62,563 bases of DNA, from contig JAXHVB010000068.1 of the NCBI GenBank assembly GCA_034189125.1, positions 1 to 62,563 on the forward strand, read 5' to 3'. Every line of letters begins with the position of its first letter. The first letter of the stretch is position 1. This DNA comes from UBA5862 sp002408105 (GTDB taxonomy: Bacteria > Pseudomonadota > Gammaproteobacteria > Pseudomonadales > UBA5862). The notes under the pieces are model-generated. The model did no database searches. It was not told the origin of the DNA and was given only the letters and a program-made list of their open reading frames with translations. Of the stretch, positions 49,341 to 57,645 are shown piece after piece. The translations under genes and the position numbers were made by a program.

Positions 49341-49373
49341 TGGTACCGCCATGGTTGGCTGCAAGGAGGCGGC

Positions 49374-50048
49374 ATGGCGATCAAGGACTGGCCGAAACTG
49401 GAACGGCCGAGAGAAAAACTGCTGGCGCGCGGCGCTCATGCACTTTCCGACTCGGAGCTGCTGGCGATTTTCCTGCGCACTGGACTGCCTGGCCGCAGTG
49501 CAGTGGACCTGGCCAGAGAGTTGCTCGCCGAGTATGGCGGATTGCGGGCGCTGTTGGCCGCCGATGAACGCACGTTTTGCCGGGGGCCCGGCCTCGGCGC
49601 TGCCAAGTACGCGCAGTTGCAGGCGTGCCTTGAAATGGCGCGGCGCCACCTGGGTGAGCAACTGCAACGGGGTGACGTGCTCGAAAACCCAGACGCCACC
49701 TGTGCGTACTTGAGTGCTCACCTGCGTCACCGCAACCAGGAAGTGTTTGCAGTGTTGTTTCTGAACAACCGCCACCAGGTGCTGGCGTTCGAAGAATTGT
49801 TTTTCGGGACCATTGATGGCGCAGCGGTGCACCCGCGGGAGCTGGTTCGCAGGTCGCTGCACCACAACGCCGCGGCGGTGATCGCGGCCCACAACCATCC
49901 TTCGGGCGTCGCCGAACCCAGCCGTGCCGACCGTGACATCACTGCACGGCTCAAGGCCGCCCTGGCGTTGGTTGATGTGCGCCTGCTGGACCACCTGGTG
50001 ATTGGCGAGGGCGCCCCGTACTCTTTCGCTTCCCATGGACTGTTGTAG
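49374..50048 (+). CDS. radC: RadC/JAB1-domain protein
   Basis: 224-residue protein with an N-terminal helix-hairpin-helix region (ALSDSELLAIFLRTGLPGRSAVDLAREL and GPGLGAAKYAQLQA) and a C-terminal JAMM metalloprotease-like domain with HNHPSG...PSRADRDIT. The function is unsettled despite the old DNA-repair name. The AAGGAGG ribosome site (49362-49368) fixes the ATG. It is in its usual place between coaBC and rpmB. Confidence 0.94.
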   Translation: MAIKDWPKLERPREKLLARGAHALSDSELLAIFLRTGLPGRSAVDLARELLAEYGGLRALLAADERTFCRGPGLGAAKYAQLQACLEMARRHLGEQLQRGDVLENPDATCAYLSAHLRHRNQEVFAVLFLNNRHQVLAFEELFFGTIDGAAVHPRELVRRSLHHNAAAVIAAHNHPSGVAEPSRADRDITARLKAALALVDVRLLDHLVIGEGAPYSFASHGLL

Positions 50049-50079
50049 CGCTGAATGGTCCGCAACCGCATGTTTGGCA

Positions 50080-50108
50080 TTGAGAAACCGAGCCGTCTCT
50101 GGTATAAA
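50080..50108 (+). promoter_or_regulatory. rpmBG promoter
   Basis: -35 TTGAGA (50080-50085), 17-base spacer, extended -10 TGG then TATAAA (50103-50108). Transcription should start near 50115, giving a leader of about 165 bases before rpmB. The leader is GC-rich and includes a small hairpin (AGGGC / GCCCT) and a second TATAAA (50184-50189) without a matching -35. Confidence 0.65.
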
Positions 50109-50278
50109 GCTGCGCCTTTCGGTTCAAGGGCGACGCCCTGCTGATTGCGGCTGTGGGGGCGCGGTGAGGTGCAGCGCGTCCCTTATAAAGCAGATCGGGT
50201 GCGCGGGGCGAGCCCGTACGGAATGGGGTCGCGGGCCCTCAACGTCAGGTACGCGCTGAGGCGCAGAGGTGAACAAGC

Positions 50279-50515
50279 ATGTCTAAAGTCTGTCAAGTGA
50301 CCGGCAAGCGGCCGGTTACGGGAAACAACGTTTCCCACGCCAACAACAAAACCAAGCGGCGTTTCATGCCCAATCTTCAGTACCACAGGTTTTGGGTGGA
50401 GTCGGAGAAGCGCTTCGTGCGGCTGCGTATCTCCACCAAGGGGATGCGAGTCATCGACAAACGCGGCATCGACACGGTGCTGGCGGATTTGCGTGCTCGG
50501 GGCGAAAAGGTCTAG
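50279..50515 (+). CDS. rpmB: 50S ribosomal protein bL28
   Basis: 78-residue ribosomal protein: MSKVCQVTGKRPVTGNNVSH, the basic NKTKRRFMPNLQ segment and the C-terminal RVIDKRGIDTVLADL. Length is as in E. coli. GAGGTGAACA precedes the ATG. It is followed by rpmG after 39 bases. Confidence 0.98.
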   Translation: MSKVCQVTGKRPVTGNNVSHANNKTKRRFMPNLQYHRFWVESEKRFVRLRISTKGMRVIDKRGIDTVLADLRARGEKV

Positions 50516-50554
50516 TTCGTATTCACCGAAGGATTGCGAAGATAGGGGCACATC

Positions 50555-50710
50555 ATGCGAGACAAGATTCGATTGGTATCGAGCGCTGGAACCGGTCATT
50601 TTTATACGACCAGCAAAAACAAGCGCACCATGCCGGAAAAGATGGAGATCAAAAAGTTCGACCCAGTGGCGCGCAAGCACGTCCTGTATAAGGAAGCCAA
50701 GATCAAGTAG
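50555..50710 (+). CDS. rpmG: 50S ribosomal protein bL33
   Basis: 51-residue zinc-independent type bL33 (no CxxC pairs): it begins MRDKIRLVSSAGTGHFYTT, then KNKRTMPEKMEIKKFDP and ends KEAKIK. GGGG lies a few bases before the ATG. It ends 24 bases before a strong terminator that closes the rpmBG unit. Confidence 0.98.
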   Translation: MRDKIRLVSSAGTGHFYTTSKNKRTMPEKMEIKKFDPVARKHVLYKEAKIK

Positions 50711-50734
50711 TGGCCGTGGCTGGCGCTCGGCGCC

Positions 50735-50762
50735 AAAAAGCCCCGCTTCGGCGGGGTTTTTT
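50735..50762 (+). terminator. Intrinsic terminator after rpmG
   Basis: CCCCGC / GCGGGG stem with a TTCG tetraloop, flanked by an A-run on the left and six T on the right. It is a textbook Rho-independent terminator and marks the end of the conserved housekeeping block before the polysaccharide locus. Confidence 0.93.
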
Positions 50763-50830
50763 GTGTCTGTTCCTTTGGGATGCTCGGTGTGCTTGCCCGA
50801 ATGCCTTGACGGGGCCGAGACATCCTCTGC

Positions 50831-52393
50831 ATGCTTTGCGCTGCGCGCGAGCGCCACAATGATATTTGTTCACAGCTGCGAGCGCTTTTGACCCACCGCC
50901 CCACACCCCGAACTTGCGCGCCGCATTGCCACCGACCACAGTTGTCGTGGATTGTCGGGGTTCTGCTGCTGGCCGCGGCGGTGGTTGTTCCCCACGCCCA
51001 AGCGGGACCTTGGATCGCGCCAGGCAACCCGCAGCTGCGCCATCACCTCCAACTCCTGGCCGACCACGGATACCTTAAGATTCCCCTCACCACCTGGCCC
51101 CTTGCCTGGGGCGACGTGATGGGTGCCATGCGCCGCCCCGGACCTGATGCAACGCCGGCCGTGCATGCTGCGTTTCGAGCGGTCACCCGGTCGGCGCGCG
51201 CTGCCAAGCGTGGTGGGCTGGATCGCAAACTAAAGCTGCAAGCGGCGTCGACCGCACCTTTGTACCGTGACTTTGGCCAAGGCGCCCGTGAGCAGTTTGA
51301 ATCCCAGGCGGAGCTTGAAGTGACTGGCAACCGCTGGGCGGCGCGCCTTTCGGTGACCGCGGTGGCGGACCCATCCGACGATGAGGCGGTGCGGCTGGAT
51401 GGTTCCTATATTGGCGCAGCGTTGGGGAACTGGATGGTCGTGGCCGGCGCGATGGACCGCTGGTGGGGGCCGGCGTGGGAAGGGGGTGCCATACTGGGCC
51501 ACAATGCGCGGCCCGTGCCTGCCGTGGTTATCCAGCGCAACCGGTCGGAGGCGTTCGAGCTGCCGGTGCTGCGCTGGTTCGGGCCATGGACCATGACACT
51601 CTTCAATGGCTGGCTTGAAGAGGACCGGGACTACTCGCGGGTGATGCTCTTTGGCATGCGAGTCGCTTTCAAGCCTACCCAGTACCTTGAAGTGGGGCTT
51701 TCGCGCACCGCGCAATGGGGTGGCGAGGGTCGGCCCGACGGCCTGGACACCGCGGTCGACATGTTGCTCGGGCGCGACAATTTTGGTGATGGGGACATCA
51801 CCATCACCAACCAGCCGGGCAACCAGCTTGCCGGCGGAGACGTTCGGCTGGCCTCCCCATGGCCCGCGGTGCCCGCAGCCATCTATGCTGAGGTCATTGG
51901 TGAGGACGAGGCGGGCTCCTTGCCATCGCGCTACTTGTTTACTTCCGGCATCGAGACCTGGGGGGCGTGGAGTGAGCAGGTGCCGTTTCGGTTCGTACTT
52001 GAATACAACAAGACGCGCGCCAGCGGCCACTACGACTATGCCTACAACCACCATGTGTACACGGATGGGTACCGCCACTATGGACGGTCCATGGGCCATG
52101 GCGCCGACAACGATGCAGAGCTGATTTCGGCCCACCTGAACCTGTTTGGGGCTTGGGGCTCCCGCACCGGTTTGCGCCTGGTGGCAGGGGAGTTGAACGA
52201 AAACGGGGTCGGCCAGCACGGATTTCTGAATGGCGCCGCGGACTTGCGAATGATCGAGCTGCAACAGTCCTGGACGCTGCGCGGCGCAGAGTTGGCCGTG
52301 CAGCTGGGCTGGACCGAGTTGACCGGAGCCGAGGTGCGGTCTGATTTCGAGGATGGCTTGCGGGTCGCGACCCGCTGGAGCCGGTTTTGGTAA
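50831..52393 (+). CDS. wzi: Capsule assembly Wzi family outer-membrane protein
   Basis: 520-residue predicted beta-barrel. A hydrophobic signal (SWIVGVLLLAAAVVVPHAQA) is preceded by 37 residues if the first ATG is used; a TTG at 50942 would give a standard signal peptide, and neither start has a good ribosome site. The mature part has AIYAEVIGEDEAG, DRWWGPAWEGGAILGHNARPVPAVVIQRN, and alternating strands ending in WSRFW (C-terminal aromatic, barrel-like). Wzi anchors capsule or exopolysaccharide at the cell surface. It is the first gene of the polysaccharide locus, directly after the rpmG terminator. Confidence 0.88.
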   Translation: MLCAARERHNDICSQLRALLTHRPTPRTCAPHCHRPQLSWIVGVLLLAAAVVVPHAQAGPWIAPGNPQLRHHLQLLADHGYLKIPLTTWPLAWGDVMGAMRRPGPDATPAVHAAFRAVTRSARAAKRGGLDRKLKLQAASTAPLYRDFGQGAREQFESQAELEVTGNRWAARLSVTAVADPSDDEAVRLDGSYIGAALGNWMVVAGAMDRWWGPAWEGGAILGHNARPVPAVVIQRNRSEAFELPVLRWFGPWTMTLFNGWLEEDRDYSRVMLFGMRVAFKPTQYLEVGLSRTAQWGGEGRPDGLDTAVDMLLGRDNFGDGDITITNQPGNQLAGGDVRLASPWPAVPAAIYAEVIGEDEAGSLPSRYLFTSGIETWGAWSEQVPFRFVLEYNKTRASGHYDYAYNHHVYTDGYRHYGRSMGHGADNDAELISAHLNLFGAWGSRTGLRLVAGELNENGVGQHGFLNGAADLRMIELQQSWTLRGAELAVQLGWTELTGAEVRSDFEDGLRVATRWSRFW

Positions 52394-52512
52394 CGCGGTC
52401 CCCTGGCCGCTGGATTCACAGAGTTGAGGAGCCTGAGCGCTTGCGTCCTTTCCCGTTTCGGCCTTGGTTGGGCTTGCTAGAACCCATGCATGGGCTGGCC
52501 AGAGTGCGCCTG

Positions 52513-55215
52513 ATGCGCCGGCGTTCGATGGTGTTGGGCGTGGTGGGCCTGGTGTTCGCCGCTTCCACCTGGGCGGTAGACCCGAGGTTGGAGCTGTTCC
52601 AGGGGTTGAGCGATGCGCAGCGTGCTGCCTTGCTCGAGGAATTTGGCGGCAACGGCAGTGGCGCCAATCGGCCACTGAGCTTCCCGGATGTGGTGCAGCG
52701 CGATTCCGAAGCTGACGCAGACCTGCAAGAAGTGGAGGACGTCGACGCGCCACCGCGATTCGCGCCGGGCGACAGCCTGCTGCTCTCGGTCTCGGAAACT
52801 CGCCCGGCCGACGCTGACCCTGAAGTGGTTGCCGACCGCGGCAGGGTTCCAGCACAGGGTCCCGCGCGCCTGCTGCTCGGGGAGCAGGTGTTGGAGCTTT
52901 CCGATTCCGGCACATTGGAGCTTCCGGGCTTTGAACCTGTGGTGCTGGCGGGGCTCACCGAGGCCCAGGCGGCGCGGCGCCTGCGGGCTGAGCCTGGGCT
53001 CGCCGGGCTTTACATTGGCATCGAAATACTGCCGGTCGCGCCCACCGGGGCGGAGGCGCTGGAGCCGTTTGGCTACGGCCTCTTCGCTGGCGCACCGACC
53101 ACCTTCGCACCGGCCACGGACATCCCGGTACCGGTCGACTATGTGATCGGGCCCGGTGACACCATCCTGTTGCAACTGTACGGCAACGAGAACCGCCTCG
53201 ACGAGTTGGTGGTGGGGAGAGACGGGCAAATCATGGTGCCCGACATTGGCCCCAAAACCGTCGCGGGCTTGAGCTTTGCCGCGTTGAGAGAGGAGCTTTC
53301 CCGCTGGATCGGGGAGCAAATGATCGGGGTGCAAACTTCGGTGACCTTGGGCGAACTGCGCTCGATTCGGGTGTTTGTGGTGGGCGACGCGGCCAACCCC
53401 GGCCCGTATACGGTGAGCAGCCTTTCCACCCTGACCCACGCCCTGTTTGTGGCCGGGGGGGTCGCCAAGAACGGTTCGCTGCGGTCGATTGAACTGCGCC
53501 GGCAGGGGGCGCTGGTCACCCGTTTTGACCTGTACGACCTGCTGCTGCGGGGCAACAGCGCGCAAGACGTGCGCCTGCAGCCTGGCGATGTGGTGCTGGT
53601 ACCGCCCGTGGGGCCGACCGTGGCCGTCTCTGGAGAAGTGCGTCGGCCGGCCATCTACGAATTGGGCGCAGAAGAAAACCTGCAGGGGGTGCTGGCGCTC
53701 GCGGGTGGGCTGCAGGCCAGGGCGGACACCAGTGCAATCCAGCTGCGCCGCATCGCTGGGCCGCGCCCGCAGCTACAAACCCTGGACTGGGCAGCCGCAG
53801 CCGGATTGTCACCGCAGGATGGCGACGCGGTGCACGTGCCTGCCGGATATCCACTGAAAGACGGCTACGTGGTCCTGCGCGGGCACGTGGAGCGTCCCAT
53901 CCAACGGGGCTGGTGGCCCGGGATGCGCCTTGTGGACCTGGTGAAGGATCCGGCCATTTTGCGCCCGGGCGCCGACATGGGCTACGTGCTGGTCCAGCGC
54001 TACCACCCCCCCAACGACCGCATCGAGGTCCTTGCGGCGCGGCTCGACCAGGCGCTGACCGCACCCGCGTCTAAGCACAACATTGCGCTGCAGTCCCGGG
54101 ACGAGGTGCTGGTGTTCGGCAACGAGAGCGACAGGCCATCCCTCGTTGCGCCACTCGTTGAACGGCTGCGCGAACAAGCAACCCAAGCAGCGCCCCAGCC
54201 GGTGGTTCAGGTGTCTGGCCCGGTTCGCTACCCAGGGTTCTATCCGTTGGCAACCGGCATGGACGTTGCGGGCTTGATTCGGGCCGCTGGAGGGCTCGCT
54301 GAATCGGCTTTTCCTGCTGCGGCGGAGTTGATTCATTACGAGGTCGCAGGGGGCGAGCGCCGCGAAGTCCGGCGCGATGAAGTGGATTTGCGCAGCCAAC
54401 TCACCGGGGGCATTGCGCCCGTGTTGCTGCGGCCTTTCGATGTGCTGGCGGTCAAGCAGGTGCCCGACTGGGGCGAGCAAGGAACGGTTCAGGTTTCAGG
54501 TGAGCTGGTGTTCCCGGGGACCTACGCGGTGAAAGAAGGTGAAACCCTTTCGCAGTTGGTCGAGCGGGCCGGTGGACTCACCGACCAGGCTTTCCCGCAA
54601 GGTGCGGTGTTTCTGCGTGTTGCGCTCAAGGCGCGCGAACAGGCGCAGATTGACCGGCTGCGTGACCAGTTGCGCACCGACCTTGCGGCAGCCGCGCTTG
54701 AGGGCGCGCAGCAGATTGATGCGAGCCCCGAGTCCTTTGCCATGTTGCAATCCCTGTTGCAGCAACTGGAAACACTGGAGGCGGCAGGCCGGTTGGTGAT
54801 CGACCTGCCTGCGGTGCTCGCGGGTCATGCCACCGACGTGGTGTTGAAGCCGGGTGACCGCCTGGTGGTGCCTGATCAACCGCAGTCGGTAACCGTGGTG
54901 GGCGAGGTGAACCACCCCACATCCCACTTGTTTGATGCCAACCTGGAACAGGGAGACTACATCGATCATTCGGGGGGGTTCACTTACAAGGCGGATCAAT
55001 CCCGCGTGTATGTGGTGAAGGCCAATGGCCAGGTGGAAACTCAGGGTGGCAGCCGCTGGTTTGCGACCACCCCCGTCATCGAGGCGGGCGACACCGTTGT
55101 GGTGCCGCTGGACGTGGACCGCATGCGGCCCATCACCCTGTGGGCCAATGTCACCCAGATCATGTACCAGCTTGGGCTGACAGTGGCCGCCTTCAACGCC
55201 GTGGGCGCGTTCTGA
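52513..55215 (+). CDS. SLBB-domain polysaccharide export protein (Wza-like, ~900 aa)
   Basis: About 900 residues with an N-terminal signal (SMVLGVVGLVFAASTWA), a Poly_export domain at about 208-290 (VDYVIGPGDTILLQLYG) and six repeated SLBB beta-grasp units beginning near residues 295, 373, 453, 566, 662 and 795 (pattern V-x-G-x-V-x-x-P-x-x-Y ... AGG). This is more than twice the length of a classical Wza (about 380 residues, two SLBB), so it probably forms a taller periplasmic/outer-membrane channel. No lipobox is visible, unlike Wza. The start is uncertain: ATG at 52513 is preferred, but in-frame starts at 52486 and 52504 exist. It overlaps none of its neighbours and is followed by Wzz. Confidence 0.88.
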   Translation: MRRRSMVLGVVGLVFAASTWAVDPRLELFQGLSDAQRAALLEEFGGNGSGANRPLSFPDVVQRDSEADADLQEVEDVDAPPRFAPGDSLLLSVSETRPADADPEVVADRGRVPAQGPARLLLGEQVLELSDSGTLELPGFEPVVLAGLTEAQAARRLRAEPGLAGLYIGIEILPVAPTGAEALEPFGYGLFAGAPTTFAPATDIPVPVDYVIGPGDTILLQLYGNENRLDELVVGRDGQIMVPDIGPKTVAGLSFAALREELSRWIGEQMIGVQTSVTLGELRSIRVFVVGDAANPGPYTVSSLSTLTHALFVAGGVAKNGSLRSIELRRQGALVTRFDLYDLLLRGNSAQDVRLQPGDVVLVPPVGPTVAVSGEVRRPAIYELGAEENLQGVLALAGGLQARADTSAIQLRRIAGPRPQLQTLDWAAAAGLSPQDGDAVHVPAGYPLKDGYVVLRGHVERPIQRGWWPGMRLVDLVKDPAILRPGADMGYVLVQRYHPPNDRIEVLAARLDQALTAPASKHNIALQSRDEVLVFGNESDRPSLVAPLVERLREQATQAAPQPVVQVSGPVRYPGFYPLATGMDVAGLIRAAGGLAESAFPAAAELIHYEVAGGERREVRRDEVDLRSQLTGGIAPVLLRPFDVLAVKQVPDWGEQGTVQVSGELVFPGTYAVKEGETLSQLVERAGGLTDQAFPQGAVFLRVALKAREQAQIDRLRDQLRTDLAAAALEGAQQIDASPESFAMLQSLLQQLETLEAAGRLVIDLPAVLAGHATDVVLKPGDRLVVPDQPQSVTVVGEVNHPTSHLFDANLEQGDYIDHSGGFTYKADQSRVYVVKANGQVETQGGSRWFATTPVIEAGDTVVVPLDVDRMRPITLWANVTQIMYQLGLTVAAFNAVGAF

Positions 55216-55248
55216 CGTGGTCCGGTTGGCAGTGAGGAAGCACCGCGA

Positions 55249-56205
55249 ATGACGCAAGACCCATCCACACCGCCCCGTGATGCGCCCGCCCCGACAGCCG
55301 GCTGGCCGGCGTACCCCCCACCGTACCTGCTGCCGGACGATGATGAAGAAGTCAGCCTGGGTGAGCTGGCGCGGTGGTTGTGGCGGCGCAAGTGGCTCAT
55401 TGGCGCCTGCTCTTTTGTCGGGGCGGTGCTCGCCGTGGTGCTGGTTTTGGTGACCGAACCGGTCTACCGAGTCGAGACACTGCTGGCGCCGATGCAGGCT
55501 GAGGAAGGCGGCACGCTCTCCCAGCTCGCAGGGCAGTTTGGCGGGTTGGCATCCATGGCGGGGATCAGCCTCGGGTCTGGGGGGGGCGGCGACACGGAAG
55601 TGGCGCTTGCACTGTTGCAATCCCACCAGTTTCTTGAGCGCTTCCTGCGCGAGCGCGCGCTGCTGCCGGCGCTGTTCGAAGAGGATTGGGACGCAGACGC
55701 GGGCGCCTGGCGGCTCGAAAACGAGGGCGATAAACCCCCGACTTACCGGCGCGGGGTACAGCGGTTTAGGAAGCACCTGCTCAGCGTGCGGCAGGACATC
55801 GACAGCGGCCTGGTTACTGTTGCCGTCGAATGGACCGACCGCGAGCAGGCGGCCGACTGGATCAGCGACCTGGTCCAGCGTGTCAACGAGGCCATGCGTG
55901 CGCGCGCGATCGCGGATGCGACCAGCAGCCTTGACTATTTGAATGCCCAACTGGAGCAGACCAGCGTGGTCGGCGTGCGCCAGGCCATCTACAGCCTGAT
56001 GGAAAGCCAAACCCAGGCGTTGATGCTGGCCCAGGTGCGTGACCAATATACATTCGAGGTCATTGATCCGCCGGCCATCCCCAGTGACGACGAAAAAATT
56101 CGGCCGAAAGGCGTTTTCAGCCTCGTGCTTGGTCTTCTTTGTGGGTTTTTATTCAGCATAGTGGTCGCTTACGTGATGGATCTATCACGGGGTTGCGATG
56201 ATTAA
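55249..56205 (+). CDS. Wzz-type polysaccharide chain-length determinant
   Basis: 318-residue inner-membrane protein with a Pro-rich cytoplasmic N-terminus, transmembrane helix about 55-75, a periplasmic domain of about 210 residues with coiled-coil character, and a second helix about 285-308 preceded by the Pro-rich motif IDPPAIPSDDEKIRPK typical of polysaccharide co-polymerases. There is no fused or adjacent tyrosine kinase, so it is the Wzz/PCP-1 layout. It sits between the SLBB exporter and the variable sugar genes. Confidence 0.87.
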   Translation: MTQDPSTPPRDAPAPTAGWPAYPPPYLLPDDDEEVSLGELARWLWRRKWLIGACSFVGAVLAVVLVLVTEPVYRVETLLAPMQAEEGGTLSQLAGQFGGLASMAGISLGSGGGGDTEVALALLQSHQFLERFLRERALLPALFEEDWDADAGAWRLENEGDKPPTYRRGVQRFRKHLLSVRQDIDSGLVTVAVEWTDREQAADWISDLVQRVNEAMRARAIADATSSLDYLNAQLEQTSVVGVRQAIYSLMESQTQALMLAQVRDQYTFEVIDPPAIPSDDEKIRPKGVFSLVLGLLCGFLFSIVVAYVMDLSRGCDD

Positions 56206-56277
56206 TGGGATGCTGGAAAACAAATGTCCCAATCGGAGCGACCCAAACGCTCTAAACGTGGAAAAGGAGTAAGTACC

Positions 56278-57492
56278 GTGAAAACGTTGATCCTTGGAGG
56301 TGACGGGTTTTGTGGCTGGCCCACAGCGCTGCACTTGTCGAGCTTGGGGCACGAGGTGGCCATCGTAGACAACCTTTCACGCCGCAAGATCGACATTGAG
56401 CTGGAATGTGAGTCCTTGACGCCCATCCGCCCGATCGGTGATCGGCTGCGCGCTTGGAAGGAGGTTTCCGGTCGCGATATCGCCTTCCACGATTTCAGTG
56501 TGGCCGTGAACTACCAGCGCTTACTGGACCTGCTGAAGGATTGGCGACCGAATGCCATCGTGCACTTCGCTGAGCAGCGCGCGGCGCCCTATTCCATGAA
56601 ATCGAGCCACCACAAGCGCTACACAGTGGACAACAATCTGAATGCGACCAACAACGTACTCGCCGCCGTGGTTGAAAGTGGACAAGACATTCACATTGCT
56701 CACCTCGGCACCATGGGGGTATATGGTTACGGCACTGCTGGAATGAAGATCCCTGAAGGCTATCTGCAGGTCAAAGTAGAAGCCGGTGACGGCCAGCTGG
56801 TGGACAATGAGATTCTCTACCCGGCGAACCCCGGCAGCATCTATCACATGACAAAGACCCAAGATCAGCTGTTGTTTTTTTTCTACAATAAAAACGACAG
56901 AGTTCGCATCACCGACCTGCATCAAGGCATTGTATGGGGCACTCAAACCGCTGAAACCAAGCGGGATGAGCGCCTAATCAACCGCTTCGACTACGATGGT
57001 GATTACGGGACGGTCCTTAACCGTTTCCTGATGCAGGCTGCCGTGGGCCATCCGCTCACCGTGCATGGAACAGGCGGGCAGACGAGAGCGTTTATTCACA
57101 TTCAGGACACCGTCCGCTGCATACAGATCGCCCTGGAAAATGCGCCCAAGCCGGGTGATCGCGTGCAGATTTTTAACCAAATGACTGAAACCCATCGGGT
57201 GCGCGACCTTGCCCAAATGATCGCCGATCGCACCGGCGCTCAAATCGATTATGTTTCCAACCCGCGCAACGAAGCCGACGAAAACGACCTGCACGTCCGC
57301 AACGACCGCTTCCTTTCCCTGGGACTGGAGCCCATCACCCTCGGCGCAGGATTGATGGAGGAGGTCACAGACATCGCCCGCAAGTACGCCCACCGTTGCG
57401 ACCACGGCAAGATCCCGTGCGTATCGCTTTGGCGACAGACCGGCCAAGCCGCGCAAGCACCGGCAGGATCGCGCGACGGGTCAGGAGCCTGA
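56278..57492 (+). CDS. sqdB: UDP-sulfoquinovose synthase homologue (SqdB/SQD1-like)
   Basis: 404-residue extended SDR. Matches to SQD1 run end to end: GGDGFCGWPTALHLS (7-21), IVDNLSRRKIDIELECESLTPI, VHFAEQRAAPYSMK, LGTMGVYGYG (143-152), the catalytic pair in YHMTK (Tyr189, Lys193), RFDYDGDYGTVLNRFLMQAAVGHPLTVHGTGGQTR and QIFNQMTE. SQD1 makes UDP-sulfoquinovose from UDP-glucose and sulfite. The conserved TMGEYG of plant and cyanobacterial enzymes reads TMGVYG here, so chemistry may differ. The GTG start has AAAAGGAG about nine bases upstream. Base composition and codon choice look less GC-rich than in the flanking genes. The last 15 residues are a low-similarity Ala/Gly/Ser tail. Confidence 0.82.
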   Translation: MKTLILGGDGFCGWPTALHLSSLGHEVAIVDNLSRRKIDIELECESLTPIRPIGDRLRAWKEVSGRDIAFHDFSVAVNYQRLLDLLKDWRPNAIVHFAEQRAAPYSMKSSHHKRYTVDNNLNATNNVLAAVVESGQDIHIAHLGTMGVYGYGTAGMKIPEGYLQVKVEAGDGQLVDNEILYPANPGSIYHMTKTQDQLLFFFYNKNDRVRITDLHQGIVWGTQTAETKRDERLINRFDYDGDYGTVLNRFLMQAAVGHPLTVHGTGGQTRAFIHIQDTVRCIQIALENAPKPGDRVQIFNQMTETHRVRDLAQMIADRTGAQIDYVSNPRNEADENDLHVRNDRFLSLGLEPITLGAGLMEEVTDIARKYAHRCDHGKIPCVSLWRQTGQAAQAPAGSRDGSGA

Positions 57493-57645
57493 TTATTGAC
57501 AAGGCCGCCTAGCGAAACGCTGCTGGGCGGATGCGTCGCTGTCACTGGCCGGACACGCCGCGTGCAAGCACATCGGGGCTGAGGAGTTTGAACAGTCCAC
57601 GAGCGCTTGGCAGGTGCGCTGGATGGTCGAAAGGAATTCTTGCCC

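Noticed and set aside
51230..52915. 561-codon minus-strand frame over wzi and the SLBB gene start
   Set aside because: Crosses two genes, composition driven, no domain.
54496..56046. 516-codon minus-strand frame over SLBB and Wzz genes
   Set aside because: Antisense shadow of strongly supported genes; crosses their junction.
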